NCBI RefSeq assembly: GCF_001649575.2
Contig: NC_051449.1
Coordinates: 13,578,374-13,642,373, forward strand
DNA: 64,000 nucleotides
Direction of reading: 5' to 3'
DNA from: Kryptolebias marmoratus
Taxonomy: Eukaryota; Chordata; Actinopteri; Cyprinodontiformes; Rivulidae
This document shows, one piece after another, positions 27,726 through 39,830 of this stretch (within the stretch, counting starts at the first letter, position 1; the number at the start of each line of letters is the position of its first letter). The notes beneath the pieces are model-generated. The model did not search any database. It was given only the letters and a program-made list of their open reading frames with translations, and was not told the DNA's origin. Both the position numbers and the translations under genes were made by a program.

Positions 27726-30700
27726 GTGAGTCCGATCCTTGTCCCCTTTAGTCTCCCCGAGCGGGTCGCGCGGACCTCCGGTGCGCGTGCGGTGTGCTAC
27801 TATTTTATTATGTAAGTCCTGGGAGACGGGTCCGACTAATCGAAGCGTGTTATTTATGGAGGTGCGGTTCTTTCACTGACCTCAGCGGAGCCACCACCAC
27901 CCCCACCTCCTATGAGGCGCGCGTGAGGGGTTCCATGTGTGACCAGTCGTGATTTATCCCCCCACCCCCTCTCCCCTCACCGCAGGCTGAGAGCAGGTGA
28001 CGCAGTGACATGGGACTGCCCTGATCCCGGGGTTTTCTGTGGAGGAGAAGGGAAGATGCTGATGCTGAGGCTGAGGATGCTGAGCACCGCCGTCTGCAGC
28101 GCATCACTGTAGCCCCCCACCACCACCCTCTGCACAGAGTGGAGGGAAGCTCCTTCAACACCGCCCGAATAGACTGTAAGATACAACACATCTGTATCAC
28201 CTCACACACACACACTCACACACACACACACTCTCTCTCACACACACACACTGCTCTCCTCCTCCACAAACACCACCAGTGTTATTGCATCAGCCGAAAG
28301 TGTCCGAGCCTCCTCTTCCTCTCCCTCCATCTGGCGGGATGATACACCAGAGATGATGCCGGAGTGTGATGATGATGGTGATGATAATAAATCCTGGGGG
28401 GGAGGGGGGGACAACACGTGCACGCCAACACGCGCACAGTCTGGATTATGTTTTTGCCTTTTTGTTTTTTCCTCCCCCACTATTCGTAGTCAGTGGGTTG
28501 AATTTCAGCCGCCTGAAAGAGATTTACTGACCACATGAGGATGAAGCTAAAAAAAGTCGAGATGATGCAAGTCGTAAATAACAACTTCATGATCTGGTAT
28601 TCAGTGAACGCTTCAAAAGGATTTGTGAGCTTGCTTTGTGTCTGTTCGTTGCTGTCGACGTTCTGCAGGAAGGTTCTGACATGAATTAAACAGTGGACTT
28701 AATATGGATGCTGCCGAGTGAATTAGTTTAATGTGATTTATTGAAGGAGATTAAAAACATTGATAAAAACCTGCTCCTGGATAATTATTCAGTCATCAGC
28801 GCGCGGTTATGAATAGAAATTTGAGTTGATCAGTTTGTTAAATCAGTTTAAAAGCACCTCTGCTTTGCCAGCTTTTTTCCACAAAAGCAAAAGTAAAGAA
28901 AGAGGAAATGTAATCTAAACAAAGATTTGAGCCCTTAAGTGTTCAATCAGCCGGCTGTAGTGAGGGCGACTGCATCAAAAACATCAGTCAGGGTGAAGTT
29001 TTTTTCATAAAGAAGCTGTAAAACTTTTTGTTTCTGTGTGGTGCGAACGAGACAGAACCTCTCACAAACGGGAGGAAGGTGCAGCCCACATGGTTCTGAC
29101 TAAGTGTCAGAACGAGTGCTGACATCATGCGCCGAGCAGGTTGGGTGTTTTTTGTTCTGGTGGATCAGAGCTGCCTTCACATCACAGTTTCTACCTTGAG
29201 CTGCTGGTTCGTCGGAGACACGCCGTGAAGCCGGAGTTACTCACAGTGTGGAACTGTGCGGCAGTGTTATCAGTGTGTGTGACTGATGCTACACAAGCTG
29301 CCATCTCATACGTGTTACAGCAGAATGGTCATTTTAGAAACCCTTTTGGGGATAATTCAGCTGCAGCCTCTTCTTTCCTTCGAACGATAGCTTTTAATCC
29401 TCCTTCATTCAGGATCCTGCCTCTGCTGTGGTCATCTCAAAGCTTTAGAACAGAAGTGCTTTTGTTTTTATCTGATCTCTTCAAATCTGTCTTTATATTT
29501 TGTCTTTCTTTTGATTGCCACCTATCTGTTCTCCTTCCTAACCCTCCTGTGGCTTTTGGGTCCAATTGACCCAAAGTTAAAGAAGGCTTCTCCACCTCTG
29601 TTCATCTCTCACTCTTTTGAGGGCTTCAGGAGGGTTAATGACCGAGTCCAGGAGTTTTGCTTCATAAATACATTCTACTTACCTTATGTTTCATTAAATG
29701 TTACTGAGCTCTGTGAAGGCTGAGGGTCAGCAGCCATGCCAGTAAACAGTGATGTTGTTTTGGTTATTTTAGGAGTGATTACTCAAAGTTTGCACAGGAG
29801 GACCAGCTGATGAATCAGTGGATATTTCAGGAAAGAAAACAACTTTTAACTTTTCTGTGTCGGTAACATATCATCAGATCTAAAAACTGTAACAGAACAT
29901 AAAAATACAAATATCGAAGGATGCAGATTCTAATCCGACATGAAGGATCCTGACTGTCAGCCTTGAACGTACAGCTCTTTATGTTCAAATCTGGATTATT
30001 TTTTTATCCTCCCTGATAGCAACGTCGTACCGAGGAGCATCCTGTTAGAATTCTGCAACATAAACTATTGCTCAGTGTTGTCAAGAGTCAGGAAAACATG
30101 ACATTTTCATATCCACCATCACACACGGTGCACTTGGCTTGTGTGTTGTCACCTGGCAGCTGTGATGAAATGACATTTAATTAAACGCCCTAAAAGCAGA
30201 ATTATTTTTGTTTCATGTTGACCAGGTTTGACCACAAATACGGTAAAGTGCTGCGAACACACCTGCAGGGATAGGTTCGCTCACTGTCAGTGAGTTACGG
30301 CAGAACTGATCAGCTTCTATTTTACCTTTTTGTGTTTTTCTTTGAATATAGACATGTTTTGTGCTTGCAGAAGATCTATAAAATTGTCATCACCAAAGGG
30401 AAGGAGTGTCTTCAGCCAAAGAAAATCAGTTGCTGTGTTCACATGCACACCAGGCTTCTGTGACGTACAGAAATTTTGCCTGTTTGCGCAACTGTCTGCA
30501 GTCTAAAGATCCATCCATATCCACATGGATTGAGTGCCCAGACCGTGCACGTGCTTGGATCAGTCATTTAGAAAAAAAAAACCAGACAAAGCAGATAAAA
30601 AGCAGAACGACATGAAAGCTTGCTTTGAGAGAAAAAAGATGCGTCTATCATGAATCGGACTTTCCTCCTAACTTATATGTTGTGGCTCTTTTCCAACATC

Positions 30701-31265
30701 ATGCAGTAAAGGAAAGAAAATGCGTAATTAGGTGGCTGATCTGACATGCCAAACAAACTTCTAACAATGAATGAGAAGCTGATTTATGCGCCATCGTTTT
30801 TATTTTTTCCCCCAAAGAGAACAAATAAAGCCTTTTAGAAGCTAAAATAGAGGTTCAGACGTAAAAGGACCAGCGATGCTGCAGATTATTTGAGAAAATA
30901 ATGTGTTTTTGGCACATTAAAATATGTAAACTTATTCTAGTAGAGTCAGAATTAAATTATGAACCTAATTAAGCACAATAAGTGACTTTTCAAGCAGATC
31001 ATTATTTTATTCAGCTGTAAAGCATTTGATGCTAGGAGGTTTTTTTTTTAATACAATGAATGTTAAAATACATTAACAGGGCTAATTTTTCCCATGACAC
31101 ATTAATGTGCTCAGTTCAGTTTGTTTAGCATTCTTCTTTTTGGTTTTGGGGCATTTAGTTTTATTCCCTACTTCACCTGAAGTATGAAGGATGTAAATGA
31201 GACAAATATGTGTTGCTGTATCGCAGCGGCTCCACCACTCTGACGACCTTCTCCACCCCCTGCAG
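27726..31265 (+). other. cbarp: Presumed first intron of cbarp, 3.5 kb
   Basis: It contains a CA/CT microsatellite (28203-28252), a G-rich run near 28396-28410 and a short open frame MLMLRLRML...-stop starting at 28055. I see no conserved exon. An exon-like GACTGTAAG donor at 28170 could mark an alternative 5' exon. Confidence 0.4.
28203..28252. repeat. Compound (CA)n/(CT)n microsatellite
   Basis: Directly visible alternating CA and CT runs. Confidence 0.95.
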
Positions 31266-31289
31266 GGCTCACTCACTGTGACCTGGACC

Positions 31290-34200
31290 ATGAGCAATGA
31301 TCTGCCTGATCTGACGAGTCTGACCGAGAACGCCACTGTGAGTGCCCCTCCGTCCTCTCTCTCTCTCTCTCACACACACATGCACACACACCCACACACA
31401 CCTTCCTTACCTTCACACTGTGTTTAGGTAAGAGAGAGTTTTGCAGAACTTTAGGATTTTAACCCAAACAGGAACCGAGTCGAATGTGGTTACCTGATCT
31501 GAGGAGCTTATTCCAAACTAGAACCAAAGTTTCTGCAGGTTTTTGTGTAGTCTCTGAAGGATGAGAAAATATCTGAGCTGACTGTTGCTCAGTTCAAGCT
31601 TTCTGAGCAGAGGGAGGACCGACCGATCCTCGCCTCTGCAGAGAGTGTTAGAAAGATGGCCTGAAGACCGGCGAGATGCTCCACTGCTGCAGCTGATTGA
31701 TGGTGCTGTTCTTCCCATTTGGCTGAGTTTGGAAAAGCAGCAGGTTCTATTTAATCACAAACTCTCTGATGTGCACACACATGTAACTGCAGCTGTGTTA
31801 GACACACAAACAGTACGGTGTAAACTTCATTTCTTTACATTACAACAATAGTTTTCCAAAGTTTCTGAAGGACCTTTTAAAGTTTTTATATGGACACAAT
31901 CTGCTTTTCCCACCCCCCGTTAGCAAACCAGAATAATTTCAAAGGATTATTTTTGCTATTTTAGTTTAAATCCCTGAACACAGACCTATAAGTCATTTAT
32001 GCATAAAAAACAGCTTTTGGAAGAAATGGGAGAAAATTCAGCCCTTGACAGAGGACCTGAGAGATTCATCTGATTCTGTCCTTGATCCACTCACTTTTTT
32101 GTCAAAGTTTCACTGGAAATGGTTTCAATCACCACCATGAGTTACGACAAATTAGTCCAAAACTAGGCAGAAAATCAAGTTTTTATGGAGTGACACATCC
32201 AAGTTTGAGAATTTTGGTTTGTGTTGTCAACAACATGTAAAACATAAAGTGTTTAAACAGTCATCTATAAAACACAGAGGAGGTTCTGTCCTGGTTTGGC
32301 TGCATCTCAGCCCCATTATATTAAAGATCTTGTCCACAGTGAAGGAATTATTGTTAAATTATTACCCTTAAACTTCACACTGAAGCATATTTTAAAGCTA
32401 CTCACTGCAAACTATGAAATCAAACATAAAACAGGTTATCCTGAACTAAATTAAATGGTGCAGTTTGGAAGAGTTTACTCCAGCAGATTTCCAGATATAC
32501 TGATATAAAATTCTGAAATGCAGGTACGCAGTCAATGTAAACAAAGCCCTTCTTCATCCCAAACAGCTTTTACCTGGACATCACCAACATATTCAGTCAC
32601 TTCAGCTGTTTTTGTAGGAAACCAAACTTTTAAATTTAAGATAAAAAAACCTGTGACATTGCAATTAGTATCTTTAAAGAAATTATTTAATCTATTTTCC
32701 ATCTATAAGACATGATAGATTGGCTTAAAGACTTTACAGACAAACAGCTTCCAAATCATCATCCAGTTTGTGCCTTCAGAGGCATCAGCTAAATCTACTG
32801 CAGCATCTATATGCATGAATTATATTCTGTTTATCTTTAATTTCTGGTTAACATGTTCAGACCTCAAGCGCCTTTCCGCCTGAGTGAACCCACCCTAAAA
32901 TAAAAGAAACGTGGTTTTATTGACGTGAACAGACTCATTGTCAGGGTTGTCTCTTTGCATTAGCAGGAAATAACGGGCTCTTCTGTTCAGCAGCGCTGCC
33001 TCGTCTGTCTGGCGACTTGCTGCTGTTAGATTGAGCCTGTGATTGAACCTGACGCTCACTGATTGATGCTCGTATACCTGCAGCCTCACACGAGATATCA
33101 CAGCCCTTTAAAAATTGAAAAAGAAAATTCGCCTTCTCCCGCAATCATTGCTTTTTGAGTCTTCACTGATAAAAGCAGAGCTACAGTTTTGTCCTTTTTT
33201 GTTCTTTTACGCTGGGCTGAAGAAGATAGGGTGCGATGGTGTGAAGAGACAAATTATTTTCAGCCCTTTTTCTGCAGCTGACTTTGGGAGAAGAGCCAGG
33301 AAAGTCTTCAGTGGGGATTGCTCATGTGCGTAGGCATCCTCCTCCTCCTCCGATTTCCATTTTTAGCCTGCGGAGGCCTCATTTCCCTCTCATTGAGAAG
33401 AGCTGGGAAATTGAATTAAGGGTCTTGCTGACGTTTCAATTAGCATCCCTGGCCCGGCTCAGCCAAGACTGAGTGTATCAATCAGAAGAGAGCGGTCGTG
33501 TTGTCTGCGCGAGTGTGTGAGGGTAAACACAAGTGTGTATCTGGATGAGTCCTGCAGTCAGGACGCAGGGCCTTAACTGAGTCTTTCAGTGTTAATTCCA
33601 CTCATTAAATCTTAGCTGACAGCGTAACGCCACAAAGAGATCCTTTACTTCAGTGTAGCTCATAGAAAAAACAAAAACAAAAAAACCTGAATCAATTACT
33701 GTCCCAGCAGAGCAAAAGGCCGCCGCCGTGTTCACGGCGACAGAACATGACAGCAGAGATATGGATGCTTCTCTGCGAGGGAAATGAGTTAGGAGCTCGA
33801 GCAGTGACGTGAACACAAGCAGTGGAAATTAAATTGATGCTCCGCAGCTCAAGCTATAATAGAGTTCAGAGAGGAGCAAGTTTCAGCAATAATGCTGATG
33901 TCTGCAGGGATATAGTTATAGTCAGTGTTATATTTAACTTCTCTTTCCTCTTATATTTGTTGCATTTCACCATGAATATTGTGGTTTTGTGACTTGTTGG
34001 TGGACTGGAGCATTTTTTGGTTCTTCTTGCTTGTTACAAATCTACATCAAATGAAAGAAAGGAGTACAGGGATGTGTCCCTCGTCCCACGCACAGCTGGT
34101 AACAGGATAACAGTGTGTAATTTAGTAAAAGCCCTGCCCTGATGGAGACTCACTCATTCTCTTTTTGGGAGAGTAAGTGAGTGAGTCTCCAGGTTTCCAA

Positions 34201-37200
34201 GAACAAATTCTTCAGATTTAAATAGGATGTAAAAATCGACCATTATCAGCCAACACCTCATGTTTTAATGTTCAATTTCTTTTCTGCTGCTGCTGGTGGA
34301 GCTAATTTCAGTTTGAAACACAGCAGCATAAAATCCAGTAAAAAAGTTTTCAAAGTGTATAAAAGCACAGACTTTCCATCAGTCTCTAGCAGCTAGTAGT
34401 TACAAAGGTCCTGACCTCTGACCTCTGTTCATGGCAGCACCAGGACGTGCCCGTGTCGGCCGGCCAGGCAGAGAACTATGTGCTGCTGCTGGTGCTGCTG
34501 AGTGTTTTTGCCGGGGGGACGCTGGTCCTGCTCTCCCTGCTGCTCCTCTTCTGTCACCGCTGCTGCCTGGGCGGGCGACGCTACTCCAGGTGGGTCCAGG
34601 TCCTGGGATCACAGGGGCCCGTCCATGAGATCACTGCGCCAGGTTAAAGCTGTGCAGAAAAGAAAACAGGAGGCTGCACACGTTTGCGTTTGTAAAAGTG
34701 GAGTAAAACTGACTTCCTTCTTTTCAGAGCGAGCGATGACCCTGAGAAGACAAACACCACCTATGCTGAGGATTCTCAGCCCACACAAGGTCAGAACTCT
34801 GCTTTAAAAAAAAAAACAAAAAAGCCACACACACATTCTGTTTTTAGTGTCCTCACAGACTCCATTATTCACGAGCATTGGGCTGTCCTTGCTGTCTTTG
34901 ACGCGCAGAGATCACAATTCGTCTGGATGAATCAGATGCCCTCTCAGCTTCAACCTGTCACGATGGAGAGTCGGAGCGATTCGTTTCCACCGGGTCGACT
35001 GGTCGCAGAGTCTCCTTCAACGAATCTGCGCTTTACGAACAGGAAAAGACGACTCAGGAAAAAGGACGCAGGTAGGGTTCATTCGAGTGGAGGGTCCTCT
35101 TTGATTGCAAAAATCGTTGGGCTGAGACCAGATGAATGATCCTCGTCCTCAGGTACACCCTGACTGAAGGAGACTTTCACCACCTGAAAAAGGCCCGACT
35201 GACTCACCTCCACCTGCCTCCGGCTCCATGTGACTTGAAGATACTCACCATCATGGAGTGTGACTCCACAGAGAGCAGCAGCATGAACATCACTGAGACT
35301 GCAGCTCCCAGGCTGCCGCTCAGCATCTACCAGGTAACAGAACCGGCTGACGGTTAAATCAGCACTCCGAGGTAATGTTAGTGCAACAAGAGTTCTCATT
35401 TGTGTTTCCAGCCTGCTGAGAGAAGAATCCCCGACTGGGTGGGACAGAGTCTGAGCGGGGGACTGCCAGGAGACCCTCATCACTCCACTGTCTTGGAGCA
35501 GGGATGCAGAGGGCCTTCATCACAGCCCACACGGTCCCAAACAGTGAGTCCATTACAGCAACAATAACAGTTTTTAAATCAATCCACTACTTTGTTCTAG
35601 TTTGAGATATTTACTGAATGGATCCCTAAAATATTGAAATGTTCTGATTTACGATTTGAAATGGACCCTTAATTAACAGGAAACATTTAATCTGCTAAAT
35701 GTCAATCAGGGTTCAGATAAAAATCCCCCAAAGACTCGCTCTGACATCACTTCCTCAGGATGGAACAAGAAACTTGCTTTTACAGTTTTTCTTTGTTTTG
35801 CTCTCAGTCATCACTTCTACTGAACTGTTTATCAGAACAGATTTAAACCAAAACCCCCTTTTCCCCCCCATTTAAATAGATTTTACACTCGACATCCTGC
35901 TGTGGTCTGAAGGTGCAAAACAAAAACCCCATGAAATAAATAAAACAAAAGTCAAACACATAGGATTACACCAAAAAGTGTTCAGAAATATAAACATCTC
36001 ACAAAACGCAAGAATAAAAAAAAACAGTAAAATAAATGACAGGAAGCACGCAAAATAAAACAAACCAAAAACATAATTTTACAATAAAACAGAATTATTT
36101 GTTAAAATATCAAAACCAGTCATATAAAAAACCCACTTTTAAAAAGCAGAAAACATGATGCAACTATATTTAGAAAAAAATAAAAGAATCTCATCTTATA
36201 TTTCTGCAACGAAATGTTTTCATTTGGACACTTGAAACAACAACAAAAAAAAAACTACGCTAGCAGCAATTTTTATTCATACAGAAGAATAAATTGTCTG
36301 CTTTTTCATAATTTGACCAAAACCCATTTAGACATGTAGTTTCTTCGGTGCTAATTCGTCCAGTCCTCTGAGGCAGCTGCCACAGGCTCAAACTCCCCGA
36401 TGCTCCGCGACATCCGTCATCGCTGCAGCTGAGTGACACAATGACAAAACGCTGTCCCTCCGGGGGGGTTTGACTCTGACTGCCTCCACTCTTCTCCCTG
36501 CGTCTCCTTCCTTAATGTGTCATCCCCTCCCTCCGTCCTCCCCCTCATTCATCTCTTCTGTCAGATGGAAGCTTTCGGGGACAGGGGGGAGTCGGAGAGC
36601 GAACGGTGGCCGGGGGGAGAGTCCGCACAAGCCCTGGGCCAGGCCTCCGTCCTGCGATTCTTCTCCAAACTGCGGCGACACGCCAGCCTGGAGGGAGCGG
36701 GGCCTTATTTCAGGAGGTGGAAGTTTGACACCAGCCACCGAGCTGCCAGTCTGGATGCTAAAGGTTTGTGTGGATCGTAAAAAAAAAATAAACCCATAAG
36801 TAAGTGAAAGGTGTGAAAATTGAAGATGTGTGTGAATTTCTGCCAGGATCCCCGAGGAGGAGGCCATTTCAGAGGCAGAGAGCAGCAAGTGAAACCACCG
36901 ACCACACCAACGAGGACTCGTCTCCTTTCCGAGATGACGCCTTTGAATCGTTCCCGCCTACTCCCATCCAGACCGGTGGCTTCCAGTCCCTCTCTGCCGA
37001 GTCTCTGTCTCATCCTGCATCTGCATCCACATCTTTAGTGTTCCTGAGGAGGTATTTTTCTGCATCATGACGCCACAACATAAATCAGTTCAGGGAATCG
37101 CACACTAACCGTGAGCTCTCCATCTGTGCAGGCTCAAACTGGAGGCCATGGTGGAGGCAGGTGGCAGCATAAGCACCAGGAGCAAGGAACCCGCCCGGAC

Positions 37201-38917
37201 GCAGGAGGAGGCCACGGTCAACGGAACAGGACTGGAACAGGAGACCGTGTTCGGAGCAGCGAGGGGGACGGAAGCAGCAGGAGACGAGCTGGAATCCACA
37301 GAAGACGACGACCTGTTCGGGAGAGAACAGGAGGCCGCCTTGCAGGAAAGGTTTGAGAACATGCTGAGAAAAAACGAAGACGCAAAAACAGACGGCAGCA
37401 GAAGGAACGAGGCAGAGGTGGATGATGGAGAGGAGGTGGTGCTGGGGGCTGAAGCCAGACGAAGGACCGACTCGGGCTCGTCTCTTTCTTTCATGGTTCG
37501 CCAGGAGAGCTCGGAGGCCCCTCCCTCCCTGTACAGGGACATTTGGAGCTTGCGAGCCTCTTTGGAGCAGTATGCCTCCTCAGACCAGAGCAGCACAGAT
37601 CGGGAGTCCATCCGCAGCGATGCGGACAGCGTCTCATCCTTCGGCGGTGCCGGGGCCCGCTCCGGCCTGGACAGCTGCTTGTCACAGGAGCTGGACGACG
37701 AGCCAGAAGGAGAGGGGGAGGCAGAAGGGCTGGACGGGGGAACCAGGGGGGCATCAGGTGGGGACAGTGAGATGGGAGGCGGTGCAGGAGGGGAGGGAGA
37801 AGGAGGAAACAGGAAGCTGCTTCAAATGGACAGTGGCTATGCCTCCATAGAAGCACCACCCAGGGCCCCAGAGGAGATGCGGCTGTTTGGAGCTCCCGGG
37901 GTCCCACGAGGGAAGACGGCATCGGAGAGAAGGCTGTTCTTCACCAGCTCCGGACGAAAAGGCACAGTGTGCGAGAGTGTCGAAGCCAGGCTGTTCCAGG
38001 AGGAACTGGAGGACCAAATTGGAGACAACACAGCAACAGAGGACAAACAGCAGCAGAAATCACACAGTCAGACCCTACAAGAGCCATATCAACTCCTGAA
38101 GTCCCCCCACCCTCAGAAAGCTCCAGAACCACAGTCTCCACTGACGAAGCCAACCCAGGCCCCCAGTAGTCCTCACAGACCTCGCCTTCGCCGCCGTGAC
38201 TACAGCATCGACGAGAAGACGGATGCTCTTTTCAACGAGTTCCTTCGTCACGACCCTCGCTTTGACCAGCAGGACTCTCCGTTACGCTCCAGGCACAGAT
38301 CCAGAGTTCACCTCCGGAAGCAGTGGCAACGACACAAGCAATACAGCGACCCCGGCACAGCCTCTGGGGGGAGGTACTCCCCATCTTTGGAGAGGCAGAG
38401 GTTCAGTCCACTGAGGAGGGGCGACAGCGCTGGTTACCCTCTGGACACCAGATACCACAGCACCCTCTCGCGAATAGCGAGCGCCGCAGACGAAGAAGCC
38501 AGCGAAGTTGCAGCTTCTGAAGAAGCAGCCAAAGAGAGAGCAGAGGCCAAAGGTCACTCGAGTGAAGGAGCCGAGTCGACGAAAAACGGCTCTGGTTGCG
38601 CCGAGCTGACTGGTGAGGCTGACGGCTGCCGAGGTGCCACAGATAAAGACACAGAAAGCACAACAGGTCAGTCTGTGAGCACAGCGACGGCCCAAACAAG
38701 CCACATGGACCCAAGAGTCGACAACAGGAACAACAACAGCAGTCAGGGTGTCCTTTCGGAGGTTTCCCTGCAGGGGGAGAGCGCTCTGACGGACAAGCTG
38801 GTGGCATCGGTGGAGGAGAGGATCTACGGCGGCCTACGGAGAGCAGAGAAACCCGCAGAACCCGAGTGCGTTCTCACCATGTCCCACACAGCCTCACCTG
38901 GATTCAGCCCCACATAA
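31290..38917 (+). CDS. cbarp: Voltage-gated calcium channel beta-subunit-associated regulatory protein (BARP)
   Basis: In mammals BARP is a neuronal and neuroendocrine single-pass membrane protein. It binds the calcium channel beta subunit and lowers channel activity. Coding exons: 31290-31337, 34438-34589, 34728-34789, 34909-35071, 35153-35333, 35412-35543, 36565-36763, 36847-37051 and 37132-38917. The total is 2928 nt, or 975 residues, against about 705 in human. The N terminus is short and extracellular with a sequon (N14-A-T). A membrane span NYVLLLVLLSVFAGGTLVLL begins near residue 29 and is followed by CHRCC. Conserved cytosolic blocks: STGRRVSFNESALYEQ, GRRYTLTEGDFHHLKKARLT, SKLRRHASLEGAGPYF, SYRDIWSLRASLEQ-like (YRDIWSLRASLEQ), QMDSGYASIEA and RRDYSIDEKTDALFNEFLRH. 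Many RxxS/T sites suggest basophilic kinase control. Splicing at 34444 instead of 34438 would drop two residues. Confidence 0.93.
31355..31402. repeat. (CT)n(CA)n microsatellite in cbarp intron
   Basis: Directly visible just after the donor of the first coding exon. Confidence 0.9.
33340..33490. promoter_or_regulatory. Candidate conserved noncoding element in cbarp intron
   Basis: This block is less AT-rich than its surroundings. It contains ttgaattaagg, tttcaattagcatcc and gtatcaatcag, which are homeodomain-type ATTA/AATTA cores, beside a near-palindromic gccc/ggctc stretch. Conservation cannot be shown from one sequence, so this is only a suggestion. Confidence 0.25.
34144..34190. repeat. 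Inverted repeat / hairpin in cbarp intron
   Basis: GGAGACTCACTCA (34144-34156) is perfectly complementary to TGAGTGAGTCTCC (34178-34190). The loop is 21 nt, within which a few further bases can pair. The intron was otherwise featureless to me between 31403 and 34437. Confidence 0.8.
35544..36564 (+). other. cbarp: cbarp intron, 1.0 kb
   Basis: The middle part, 35860-36300, is strongly A-rich. No coding signal or classified repeat is visible. Confidence 0.5.
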
Positions 38918-39830
38918 TCCTGCCAGCTTCTTCTTTCACATCCATGCTCTAGAAATCAAACATCTGGACTAAAAAAAACTATTCAAATACCATCATGTGT
39001 TAAACAGTGTTAGATGTATTTTACAGGACAGAACTAGTCTACTCCAGTTTTTCCATTCACACCTCAGCTGCCACTGTGATGCCTCTTTATTTAAGAAAAT
39101 CCTGAAAAAAAGAGACCACTGAACTGAACTCATCCCATTGCTCCAGAGTTGCAGAAAATATTTTGATTTATCTGTGGGTTTTTAGCATGCAACTGTAGGT
39201 CCAAAATAATGTATATAGGAATACTGTACAGTTTGAACCTTAAACAAAGAGCACTTTGATGGGAAGCAGAATAACATGATCGTGTTTGTCGCCCATTTCT
39301 CACACTTTAAAATCCTCTCGTCCTCAGGTGTCCTCGTCGTCTCAGCTATCATGGAGGGTAAATGTAGGTGTGAATGCAGTTTCTGGCTGTACATAATGAT
39401 ACGAGAAACTATAATGAACATGTTTACATTAAAATACATCCAGCATGGAGAAGTTAAAATAACTAAAACCAGATGGGAAGCAGAAGACGCAATGAAAACA
39501 AGGCGGAGAATGCGTGCATTTTTGTACACGTATATATTTGTTTTTAATCATTTGCATTGGCCATCTGTCCTGGTTATGCATCGTAAGTAAAGAGGAGGTA
39601 TCCAGGAGCTTCCGTGGGCTCGAGTGTTGTGTTGCTGGGATTCTTCAGGGGGAAGACTGACAGATGATGCTTAAAGTGACTGACACAGAAGCCTCCGAGG
39701 CTTCGAGACAGATGGCTCTCTGAAGAGTTGATGCTGTAACGTGTAGAAACTGATTAACGGTGGCATCGCCTGTTCCCAGCAGAAAAACACGTAAACTCAC
39801 TCTGTAATACCAAATAAAAACTATGTTATC
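38918..39830 (+). other. cbarp: cbarp 3'UTR
   Basis: The first good signal after the stop is AATAAA at 39813-39818, followed by a T-rich stretch, which implies a 3'UTR of about 0.9 kb. Confidence 0.55.

Noticed and set aside
27459..27815. His-rich open frames near the cbarp promoter
   Set aside because: They are produced by the CAT/CAC microsatellite and end across the likely noncoding exon.
37105..37611. Long minus-strand open frame (168 codons) opposite the cbarp last exon
   Set aside because: It is Ser/Pro-rich and mirrors the biased codons of the plus-strand exon, whose frame matches conserved BARP blocks. The minus frame is a shadow.
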